DNA of 64,000 nucleotides from JAWVFM01 sp963739355 (GTDB lineage Bacteria > Actinomycetota > Thermoleophilia > Solirubrobacterales > 70-9). Positions 16,034 through 25,218 of the stretch are shown here, in pieces. Location of the stretch: assembly GCA_963739355.1 (NCBI GenBank), contig CAVUAD010000006.1:372001-436000 (forward strand). The letters are read 5' to 3'. Positions within the stretch are counted from its first letter, which is position 1. Each line of letters begins with the position of its first letter. Below the pieces are notes generated by a model. That model did not search any database. It had not been told where the DNA came from and saw only the letters and a program-made list of their open reading frames with translations. Both the position numbers and the translations under genes were made by a program.

Positions 16034-16738
16034 ATGGCAGGCAAGCCCGTCCTCTTGATCACCGGCGCGTCGAGCGGGATCGGCGCGGAGACTGCTCGGC
16101 ACGCCGCGGCGGCCGGCTACCGCCTGGTCCTCGCGGCGCGCAGCGAGGACAGGCTCACCGCGCTTGCGGGCGAGCTCGGCGGCGCCGAGGAGGCTCTCGC
16201 CGTGCCGACCGACGTCACCGAGTGGGACGACAACGAGCGGCTCGCCAAGGCCGCGCTCGACGCGTTCGGCCAGATCGACGCCGTCTTCGCCAACGCCGGC
16301 TTCGGCGCCAAGCGGGGCTTCCTGGAGGAGTCGCCCGAGCAGTGGCGATCGATGGTGCTGACCAACGTGCTCGGGGCCGCCTACACGGTGCGTGCCACGC
16401 TTCCCCATCTGCTCGAGCGCGACAGCGGGCACTTCGTCCTGACCAGCTCCGTGGCGGGCCGGCGGGCGCTTCCGGGCTCCCTGTACTCGGCAACGAAGTG
16501 GGCGGTGACCGCGATGGGCGAGGCGCTACGCGCCGAGCTTCGCCAGATGCGCGACAACACCTCGATCCGGGTCACCCTGATCGAGCCGGGCATGGTCGAC
16601 ACCCCGTTCTTCGACGATCGCCCGCAGAGCGCCCTCCAGGCAGGCGACATCGCCGCCGCGGTCCTCTACGCGCTGACCCAGCCCGACCGCGTCGACGTCA
16701 ACGAGATCCTCCTCCGCCCCGCCGCGCAACCGGGCTAG
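16034..16738 (+). CDS. Short-chain dehydrogenase/reductase
   Basis: 234 residues, a classical SDR. The NAD(P) motif TGASSGIG is at residues 11-18, NAG follows in the middle, and the catalytic set is SS...YSATK. Substrate cannot be told from sequence; proteins of this type act on acyl, sugar or aromatic alcohols. The frame is open far upstream, but the ATG at 16034 is chosen because the Rossmann motif starts ten residues later and a -10 hexamer lies just before. Confidence 0.9.
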   Translation: MAGKPVLLITGASSGIGAETARHAAAAGYRLVLAARSEDRLTALAGELGGAEEALAVPTDVTEWDDNERLAKAALDAFGQIDAVFANAGFGAKRGFLEESPEQWRSMVLTNVLGAAYTVRATLPHLLERDSGHFVLTSSVAGRRALPGSLYSATKWAVTAMGEALRAELRQMRDNTSIRVTLIEPGMVDTPFFDDRPQSALQAGDIAAAVLYALTQPDRVDVNEILLRPAAQPG

Positions 16739-16768
16739 AGACACGGGACGACAATCAGCTCGCGGGAG

Positions 16769-16774
16769 TAGGCT
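16769..16774 (+). promoter_or_regulatory. -10 box of the DUF2630 gene
   Basis: TAGGCT, 8 bases before the GTG at 16783 with no ribosome-binding site, consistent with a leaderless transcript. Confidence 0.45.
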
Positions 16775-16782
16775 GAGCGTCC

Positions 16783-17031
16783 GTGGCCGGCAACGAGGAG
16801 ATTCACGAACGCATCGAGGCACTCGTCGCGGAGGAGCACGAGCTCCAGAAGGTCGGCGCCGCGGAGGAGGGGCTCACTCCGAAGCAGCACCAGCGCCTGA
16901 GCGAGGTGAAGGTCGAGCTCGACCGGTACTGGGACCTGCTTCGCCAGCGCCGGGCACACGAGGAGTTCGGCCTCAACCCGGAGGACGCCAGCATCCGCGA
17001 CCCCGGGGTGGTCGAGGGCTACGAGGGCTGA
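16783..17031 (+). CDS. DUF2630 family protein
   Basis: 82 residues with the full DUF2630 pattern: IHERIEALVAEEHELQ, LSEVKVELDRYWDLLRQRRA, FGLNPEDASIRDPGVVEGY. The family is actinobacterial, short, helical and of unknown function. It starts with GTG and is followed 18 bases later by the antiporter gene, with which it may be co-transcribed. Confidence 0.9.
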   Translation: MAGNEEIHERIEALVAEEHELQKVGAAEEGLTPKQHQRLSEVKVELDRYWDLLRQRRAHEEFGLNPEDASIRDPGVVEGYEG

Positions 17032-17049
17032 CACCCTCGCCCCACGGGC

Positions 17050-18198
17050 GTGACCAGTCTGGGCGTCCTCGCCCTGATCGCGGCAGTCGGGCTTCTCGGG
17101 CCCGTCCTGGCCTCGGCGAGCGGCAACATCGCGCCGATCGTTGTCGGCGAGATCGTCGCAGGGGTCATCCTGGGGACCAGCGGAACCGGCACGATCGACC
17201 CGGCGCAGCCGGCGTTGAAGCTGCTCTCGGACGTTGGCTTCGCCACCCTGATGTTCACCGTCGGCATGCACGTCCCGCTCCACGACCGGCGGCTTCGCGC
17301 CGCGCTCGGCCGGGGGGCCACGGCCGCGGCGGTGGTTTTCGTGCTTGCGGTGCCCGCCGGCCTGGCGGCAGCGGCGGTGGCCGGCGGTGGCCACGCGGCC
17401 GTCTACGCGGTCATCCTGGCGTCGAGCTCCGCGGCCATCGCCCTCCCCATCCTGACCGAGCGCGGGCTGGCCGGCGGGCCCTCCCTCGCGCTGATCGCGC
17501 AGATCACGATCGCGGACGTTGCGGCGGTCGTCGCCGTGCCGTTCGTGCTCCAGCCAGGGCGCGCCGGAGACGTGATCCTGGGCAGCCTGGCGGTCGTCGC
17601 CGCGACGCTTGCGTTCTTCGCCGGGCTCCGCTGGCTCAGCGGCTTCCCGGCCTACCGTCGGCTCCGGGCGCAGTCCAAGGAGCGCGGCTGGGCGCTCGAC
17701 CTGCGCATCGACCTCGCCGCCCTGCTGGGCCTGGCGGCCCTCGCCCAGACGAGTGGCACGAGCATCCTCATCGCGGGCTTCGGCGCCGGTCTCGTGGTGG
17801 GGGCGCTCGGCGGGCCGGAGCGGCTCTCGCTCGAGGTACGCGGGATCGGCCAGGGCTTCCTGGTGCCGCTGTTCTTCGTCCTGCTCGGCGCCCGGTTGGA
17901 CGTCGGGTCGCTCGTCAACGACCCGTCCAACCTCGGGTTGGCCGCAGCCCTGGTCGTCCTGACCGTCGCCGTGCACGTCGCCGGGACGCTGCCGGCACGC
18001 CTCCCCCGGGCGGCCGGGCTGGTGTCCTCGGCGCAGATGGGGGTCCCGGCGGCGGTCGTCGCGCTTGGCCTCGCCGAGGGGGTCATCAGCGCCGGCCAGG
18101 GCGCCGCGATCATCGCGGCGTCACTCGTCAGCCTCGGGGTGTGCGCCGCGGGCGCGGCGATTCTCGCTCGCACCCAGCCCGCCGCCGGTGGCGTTTAG
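17050..18198 (+). CDS. Cation:proton antiporter, CPA2-type transmembrane domain only
   Basis: 382 residues, about 12 membrane helices, matching the Na+/H+ exchanger domain of KefB/NapA-like CPA2 proteins. Visible elements are VGEIVAGVILG, FATLMFTVGMHVPL, ASSSAAIALPILTERG, LIAQITIADVAAVVAVPF and LVPLFFVLLGARLDVGSL. The C-terminus ends shortly after the last helix, so the RCK/TrkA-N nucleotide-binding domain of KefB is absent. The start is GTG. Exchange of Na+ or K+ for H+ is the family role; ion preference is not evident. Confidence 0.88.
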   Translation: MTSLGVLALIAAVGLLGPVLASASGNIAPIVVGEIVAGVILGTSGTGTIDPAQPALKLLSDVGFATLMFTVGMHVPLHDRRLRAALGRGATAAAVVFVLAVPAGLAAAAVAGGGHAAVYAVILASSSAAIALPILTERGLAGGPSLALIAQITIADVAAVVAVPFVLQPGRAGDVILGSLAVVAATLAFFAGLRWLSGFPAYRRLRAQSKERGWALDLRIDLAALLGLAALAQTSGTSILIAGFGAGLVVGALGGPERLSLEVRGIGQGFLVPLFFVLLGARLDVGSLVNDPSNLGLAAALVVLTVAVHVAGTLPARLPRAAGLVSSAQMGVPAAVVALGLAEGVISAGQGAAIIAASLVSLGVCAAGAAILARTQPAAGGV

Positions 18199-18231
18199 CG
18201 CCGCGTCCTCGGGGAATCTGCTCGGAAGAAG

Positions 18232-18510
18232 ATGAAATCCGCGCTCTTCGTTCCATTCTCGCTGGCCGGAGGACTGATCGCCGGCCTCGTCGCCAAGAAG
18301 GCCTTCGAAGGCATCTGGGGCCTCGTCGACGATCAGGAGCCTCCTGACTCGGAGCACCGCGACGTCAGCTATCCGAAGATGGCCGCGGCGCTGGCCCTCG
18401 AGGGCGCCATCTTCGCCATCGTGCGCGGATTCGCGGACCACCAGGCACGCCGCGGCTTCGAGCGCTTCACGGGCGAGTGGCCCGGCGAAGAGGAGCCGGA
18501 GGAGGAGTAG
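18232..18510 (+). CDS. DUF4235 membrane protein
   Basis: 92 residues with the DUF4235 layout: a first helix (VPFSLAGGLIAGLVAKKAF), the EGIWGLVDDQEPPDSEHRDV segment, a second helix (AAALALEGAIFAIVRGF) and an acidic tail ending WPGEEEPEEE. It is a small actinobacterial two-helix membrane protein with no assigned function. AGAAG precedes the ATG. It follows the antiporter on the same strand by 33 bases. Confidence 0.88.
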   Translation: MKSALFVPFSLAGGLIAGLVAKKAFEGIWGLVDDQEPPDSEHRDVSYPKMAAALALEGAIFAIVRGFADHQARRGFERFTGEWPGEEEPEEE

Positions 18511-18556
18511 AGGGCCTCTAGCCGATTGCTCGCGCGACGGCTTCATTAGGCGGTCA

Positions 18557-18629
18557 AGCGGCGAACGGGTCTCGAACCCGCGACCTTCGGCTTGGGAAGC
18601 CGACGCTCTACCAACTGAGCTACCGCCGC
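18557..18629 (-). tRNA. tRNA-Gly (anticodon CCC)
   Basis: 73 bases on the minus strand. The acceptor stem is GCGGCGG/TCGCCGC with one G-U pair, the D arm GCTCAGTTGGTAGAGC, the anticodon stem TCGGC/GCCGA around the loop TTCCCAA, giving CCC, and the T arm CGGGTTCGAGACCCG. CCA is not encoded. Confidence 0.95.
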
Positions 18630-18698
18630 GCCGGCGCAATCTTAGACCGGGTCCGAGCAGCGTCTACGCACAGACCGGAGACCTGAGATGATCGCGGC

Positions 18699-20426
18699 GT
18701 GCGCAGTCCTCGGGGATCGATGCGCGTGCGGACGTGGCTGCTCTGCGGCACGGCCGCCCTTGGCGCGGTCGCAGTCGGCGGCACGACGGCACAGGCACGG
18801 AAGGGCCTCACGCCGTCGGTGGGCGCGGTCGGCTCGCTGCGTACCGTGCGGCCGGATGGGACCGTGACTGGCACACCGTCGGCCAGCATCAGCGCAACTC
18901 GCAACGAGTTCGAGTCCTTCCAAGTCGTGATCGACGGCGGGGTCACGGGCCTGGCGAATGCGCGAGTCACGCTCGCCTCGCGGCTGACCGGCCCCGGCGG
19001 CGCGCTTCCCGCGCGGTCGGTGAGGATCTACCGCGAGGGCTACGTCGACATCAAGACCCCGTCCGACCTAGAGGGGGCCCCGGGCCGCTGGCCGGACCCG
19101 CTGATTCCCGAGGTGGACCCGTTCTACCACGAGCACCGCAACGCGTTTCCGATCGACGTACCGCCAAACGAGAACCGGGTGGCGTGGGTGGACGTACTGG
19201 TCCCGCGCAACGCAAAGCCAGGCTCTTACCACGGGACGCTGGCAGTCCGCGGTGTCGGGTTCACGAGACAGGTGCCCGTCGACCTGACGGTTTGGGGCTT
19301 CCGCCTGCCGTCGACGGACCTGCTGAAAAGCTCGTTCGGCCTCTACCCGGACCCGTGCATCGTGCATTACGGCCGTGCCTGCCCGGGGACCTCGAAGCGC
19401 GGCTGGGAGCTCCACGCCCTCTACACACGGGCGGCACTGGACGACCGCGTGTCGATTTCGAGTCCCTTTGGAACTCCGCGAACCTGGCTGGAGAGGCGGC
19501 GATTCAGGCGCTACATGCTGCCGCTGCTGCGCGGGACGAACGCGGGGCCGGCAGCCTCCACGCCGAGCCTGCGAGGGGCCCGGCTAACCTCGCTCGCAGT
19601 TCTCAAGTCCGGCGCCCTCAGGACCTGGAGAAAGGAGGGGCGGCGCGGCGGCTTCGGCGGGCGCGTCTTTTTCTACACGTGTGACGAGCCCGGCAGCGAC
19701 GTGACGAAGTGGCGCCACTGCAGGCGCCGAGCGCGCCGGAGCCGAAGGGCTTGGCCGAATGTGGCGTCGCTCATCACCGCAACGATCGGTGCGGCCAAGG
19801 CCCACCACGCTACCGGCCTCGTCGACACGCTGGTCCCGTCCGTCTACCTGCTCGATGGCAAGCCGGGGCTCCACGGCCGAGATCACCGAAACGACTACAA
19901 CGCTTTCCTTCGCCGGCAAGGACACAGCCTCTGGATCTACAACGCCTGTGGCAGCTATGGCTGCGCCGCCGCCGGCGAGCCGGACCCCTACTACGCGGGC
20001 TGGCCCTCCTACGCGATCGACCAGCCGGCGACCGAGCAGCGCGCGATGGGCACGCTCGCGTTCGAGAACAACGCGACCGGTGAGCTCTACTACGACACGA
20101 CCCTGAGCCTGGGTACGGCCTGGACCGACCAATTCGCATTTGGCGGCAACGGGGACGGGAACCTCTTCTACCCGGGGACACCAAGGCAGATTGGCGGCAG
20201 GCACGACATCCCGATCGACTCGATCCGGCTCAAGCGAATACGCGACGGGCACGAGGACTACGACTACATGGCGCTGGCCGCCAAGCACGGGCACGCGCGG
20301 CGAGCCCGGCTGATCGCGCACGCTGCCTACCCGGGCCTGCACGCGACAGACGTTGCCCCGGCAGTCGTCGGTCGCCTTCGAGACCGCCTTGCCGCACTGA
20401 TCATGCGCAGCCGGGCTTCACGCTGA
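18699..20426 (+). CDS. Secreted DUF4091 glycoside-hydrolase-like protein
   Basis: 575 residues. The signal peptide is best from the internal ATG at 18720 (VRTWLLCGTAALGAVAVGG...AQA); the reading frame opens with GTG 18699. An N-terminal beta-rich domain (SISATRNEFESFQVVID, VDVLVPRNAKPGSYHGTL) is followed by a long barrel-like domain and the C-terminal DUF4091 signature SIRLKRIRDGHEDYDYM. DUF4091 proteins are related to GH123-type enzymes and thought to act on glycans. It stands alone between tRNA-Gly and lon. Confidence 0.88.
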   Translation: MRSPRGSMRVRTWLLCGTAALGAVAVGGTTAQARKGLTPSVGAVGSLRTVRPDGTVTGTPSASISATRNEFESFQVVIDGGVTGLANARVTLASRLTGPGGALPARSVRIYREGYVDIKTPSDLEGAPGRWPDPLIPEVDPFYHEHRNAFPIDVPPNENRVAWVDVLVPRNAKPGSYHGTLAVRGVGFTRQVPVDLTVWGFRLPSTDLLKSSFGLYPDPCIVHYGRACPGTSKRGWELHALYTRAALDDRVSISSPFGTPRTWLERRRFRRYMLPLLRGTNAGPAASTPSLRGARLTSLAVLKSGALRTWRKEGRRGGFGGRVFFYTCDEPGSDVTKWRHCRRRARRSRRAWPNVASLITATIGAAKAHHATGLVDTLVPSVYLLDGKPGLHGRDHRNDYNAFLRRQGHSLWIYNACGSYGCAAAGEPDPYYAGWPSYAIDQPATEQRAMGTLAFENNATGELYYDTTLSLGTAWTDQFAFGGNGDGNLFYPGTPRQIGGRHDIPIDSIRLKRIRDGHEDYDYMALAAKHGHARRARLIAHAAYPGLHATDVAPAVVGRLRDRLAALIMRSRASR

Positions 20427-20473
20427 GCCTGCGCCGGCCAGATCTAAGTCGCCCCCGCTCAGGTCGTCTGCAA

Positions 20474-20492
20474 TACTTCATTAACTGAAGTA
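20474..20492. promoter_or_regulatory. Inverted repeat upstream of lon
   Basis: TACTTCA-TTAAC-TGAAGTA, 7-base perfect arms with a 5-base spacer, 28 bases before the lon ATG; a second palindrome AGTAGCTACT overlaps its right end (20489-20498). lon genes of actinobacteria are often under heat-shock regulators such as HspR or ClgR; the sequence is not the canonical HAIR element, so the regulator is not assigned. Confidence 0.5.
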
Positions 20493-20519
20493 GCTACTGC
20501 ATCTGAAGCGGAGACATCC

Positions 20520-22796
<2,277 letters not shown>

Positions 22797-22836
22797 CGCG
22801 TCTGCCGTCAAGGCGACGATCAAGCGACGCTGACCT

Positions 22837-24168
22837 TCAGCGCTCGACCGCGTAGAGACGCCACTCGCCCGGCACGCCCTTGAGCTCGTGGGTGCCGCGC
22901 TCGGCGAACTCGATCCCTGAGCCGACGACGAGGTCCTTCACGGTGCTTGATACGAGGACCTCCCCCGCCTCCGCCTTCGCCCCGACCCGCGCGCCGATGT
23001 GCACGGCCATGCCGCCGACGTCTTCACCCATGACCTCTACCTCGCCGGTGTGGAGGCCCGCGCGGATGTCGATGCCGAGCGAGCCGACGCTCCTGGTCGC
23101 CGCGGTAGCGCAGCGGATCGCACGCGCGGGGCCGTCGAAGGTGGCAAGGAACCCGTCACCCATCGTCTTCACCTCGCGGCCGTGGAACCGCTCGATCTCG
23201 GACCGGATCATGCCGTTGTGGCTCTCCAGGAGGTCGCGCCAGCGGCGGTCGCCGATCTCCGCCGCGCGCTGCGTGCCGGCGACGATGTCCGTGAACATCA
23301 CGGTTGCGAGGGCCCGGTCCGGCTCGCGCGCCGAGGGGCGCTCACCGGTGACGAACTCCTCGATCTCGTCGAGGAGCGAGTCGATGTCGCCCGAGAGGAT
23401 CAGGTTGTCGTGGCCGGGCACCTGCACGAGCCGGGCGTCGGGAATGTGCTTGGCCAGGTACTCGGCGTGGCGCACGTCGATGAAGGGGTCGTTGCGGCGG
23501 CGCAGGACCAGGGTGGGCACGCGGATCGAGGGCAGGACGTCGCGGATGTCCAGCTTGCCCATCGCCTCGAGGAACGGGCGCACCTCGCCTGGTGACGCCG
23601 AGCCGCGTTCGAAGCGCGCCATCCAGCGGAGCATCGTCGCGTCGTCCGCCAGCGACGGCGCGAACATGGGCAGGCGCGCACCCGTGCCCCAGGTGCCGAA
23701 CGCGTCGACCATGTTGGCGTCGCGCTCCTCCGTGCTCGGCGCCCACTCGTAGCCCTCGCCCGCCACGACCCTCGCGAACGCGGCGTAGAGGACCAGGTGG
23801 GTCACGCGCTCCGGGTGCGTGGCCGCGAACATCGCGCTCATCGCGCCGCCCTCGAGCTGGCCCATCACCGCGGCGCGGTCGGCGCCGGCGGCGTCCATCA
23901 CGGCGATGACGTCGTCCATCTGCTCCTCCAGGCCCGGCGTCTCGGGCGACGGGTCGGAGAGCCCGCTGCCGCGCCGGTCGAAGAGGATCAGTCGCGAGAA
24001 GGCGGCGAGCCGTTCGAACAGCCGGCTCACCTGCGGGGCCTCCCAGAGCAGGTCGATGTTGTTGAACCAGGTCGGGACCAGGACGAAGTCCGGCGGGCCG
24101 CTTCCCACGACCTGGTAGGCGATCGACGTCTCGCCGTTGAGGGCGTAGTGAACGTCCGGGGCTTCCAT
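22837..24168 (-). CDS. Alpha/beta-hydrolase fused to class III adenylyl/guanylyl cyclase
   Basis: 443 residues. Residues 1-260 form an alpha/beta hydrolase domain (HGE-like start VHYALNGETSIAYQVVGSG, LILFDRRGSGLSDPS, late His in VPGHDNLILSG); the nucleophile elbow reads GQLEGG, lacking the usual Ser. Residues about 280-443 are a class III cyclase domain: VMFTDIVAGTQRAAEIGD (metal Asp), EVKTMGDGFLATFDGP (second Asp), IRAGLHTGEVE, and a C-terminal ELKGVPGEWRLYAVE. The fusion is known in actinobacteria and suggests a ligand-binding rather than catalytic hydrolase part. The ATG at 24168 starts at the domain border. Confidence 0.9.
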   Translation of the reverse strand: MEAPDVHYALNGETSIAYQVVGSGPPDFVLVPTWFNNIDLLWEAPQVSRLFERLAAFSRLILFDRRGSGLSDPSPETPGLEEQMDDVIAVMDAAGADRAAVMGQLEGGAMSAMFAATHPERVTHLVLYAAFARVVAGEGYEWAPSTEERDANMVDAFGTWGTGARLPMFAPSLADDATMLRWMARFERGSASPGEVRPFLEAMGKLDIRDVLPSIRVPTLVLRRRNDPFIDVRHAEYLAKHIPDARLVQVPGHDNLILSGDIDSLLDEIEEFVTGERPSAREPDRALATVMFTDIVAGTQRAAEIGDRRWRDLLESHNGMIRSEIERFHGREVKTMGDGFLATFDGPARAIRCATAATRSVGSLGIDIRAGLHTGEVEVMGEDVGGMAVHIGARVGAKAEAGEVLVSSTVKDLVVGSGIEFAERGTHELKGVPGEWRLYAVER

Positions 24169-24179
24169 GCCCGGCACCC

Positions 24180-24185
24180 TAACCT
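24180..24185 (+). promoter_or_regulatory. -10 box of the ccmG-ccmH pair
   Basis: TAACCT, 7 bases before the GTG at 24193; no ribosome-binding site is present in the gap. It lies close to the divergent cyclase start at 24168. Confidence 0.45.
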
Positions 24186-24192
24186 TCGTGGG

Positions 24193-24720
24193 GTGAGCGC
24201 AAGGACGTTCTGGACGTTCCTGGCGGTGCTGGCGATCGTCGGCCTGCTCGGGTACGGACTTCTCAAGAAGAACACACACCGGATCGGCGTCGGTGTCGCG
24301 GTTCCGGACCAGACGCTGCCCGTCCTGGGCGGCGGAGACACCGGCCGGATCGCCGACTACCGGGGCAAGTGGGTTCTGGTCAACCTCTGGGCCTCGTGGT
24401 GCGTGCCGTGCGGACAGGAGACCCCGGCGCTCGAATCCTTCTACAAGCAGGAGAAGGCCCACGACTTCACGGTCCTCGGCATCGACTCCCAGGAGGTCTC
24501 GGGCAACGGGCTGGCGTTCGTGCACGAGAAGGGCGTTACGTACCCACAGCTCTACGACGGCCCGGGCAACCTCCTCGACTCGTTCGGCGCCAACGGCTTC
24601 CCCGAGTCGTTTCTCGTGAACCCCGCCGGGAAGGTCGCCCTTGTTCGCCCCGGCCCGGTCACCCCGGAATATCTGCAGACCGCCGTGAAGCCGCTGATCG
24701 ACGGCAAGGTGCCGAGCTGA
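24193..24720 (+). CDS. ccmG: CcmG/ResA-type thioredoxin-like protein
   Basis: 175 residues from GTG 24193: an N-terminal membrane anchor (FWTFLAVLAIVGLLGYGLL) and an extracytoplasmic thioredoxin fold with the redox motif WASWCVPCGQE and the cis-Pro region GFPESFLVNPAGKV. CcmG-type proteins keep apocytochrome c CxxCH cysteines reduced for haem attachment. The stop overlaps the start of the CcmH gene by one base (TGATG). It lies 12 kb from ccmEF, in a separate transcription unit. Confidence 0.88.
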   Translation: MSARTFWTFLAVLAIVGLLGYGLLKKNTHRIGVGVAVPDQTLPVLGGGDTGRIADYRGKWVLVNLWASWCVPCGQETPALESFYKQEKAHDFTVLGIDSQEVSGNGLAFVHEKGVTYPQLYDGPGNLLDSFGANGFPESFLVNPAGKVALVRPGPVTPEYLQTAVKPLIDGKVPS

Positions 24721-25175
24721 TGCGCGGTCGGCTGGCCACCGCCTTCGTCGTGCTGACGCTCCTGGTTCCGAGCGTCGCCGGCGCCAGCCCGCAGCCCAAG
24801 ACGAACCTCGCAGACGTCGAGGATGAGGTGATGTGCACGGTGTGCGGGACCCTGCTGGAGCTGTCGGACTCTCCGCAGGCTCAGCAGGAGAAGGCCTTCA
24901 TCCAGCGCAAGATCGACCAGGGAGAGACGAAGCAGCAGATCAAGGACGACATGGTCGGAAAGTTCGGCCCGAGGGTCCTGGCGCTGCCGCCGGCCTCGGG
25001 GTTCGACCTGTCCGCGTACATCGTGCCCGCCGTCGCGTTCGCCGCCGCGGTCGTCGGTGTCGTCCTCGGCCTGCGCCGCTGGCGCCGGCGCGACAGGGGC
25101 GAATCCGACTCGGCGCCGCTCGACGAGGCGGACGCCAAGCGCCTCGACGCCGACATGGCGCGCTACGACCTGTAG
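24720..25175 (+). CDS. ccmH: Cytochrome c maturation protein CcmH
   Basis: 151 residues: signal peptide or N-terminal helix (AFVVLTLLVPSVAGAS), then the CcmH domain with the redox motif DEVMCTVCGTLLELSDSPQA and IQRKIDQGETKQQIKDDMVGKFGPRVLALP, a membrane helix (AYIVPAVAFAAAVVGVVLGL), and a charged tail containing DEADAKRLDADMARYDL. CcmH interacts with apocytochrome and CcmG/F. The usual LRCPVCQ is MCTVCGT here, keeping both cysteines. Translationally coupled to ccmG. Confidence 0.92.
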   Translation: MRGRLATAFVVLTLLVPSVAGASPQPKTNLADVEDEVMCTVCGTLLELSDSPQAQQEKAFIQRKIDQGETKQQIKDDMVGKFGPRVLALPPASGFDLSAYIVPAVAFAAAVVGVVLGLRRWRRRDRGESDSAPLDEADAKRLDADMARYDL

Positions 25176-25203
25176 AGCCGGCGCCCGCCCGCGCGGGCGA
25201 ACC

Positions 25204-25209
25204 TAGACT
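25204..25209 (+). promoter_or_regulatory. -10 box of the glycosidase gene at 25219
   Basis: TAGACT, 9 bases before the ATG at 25219, with no recognisable ribosome-binding site between. Confidence 0.45.
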
Positions 25210-25218
25210 GGGCCCGGA

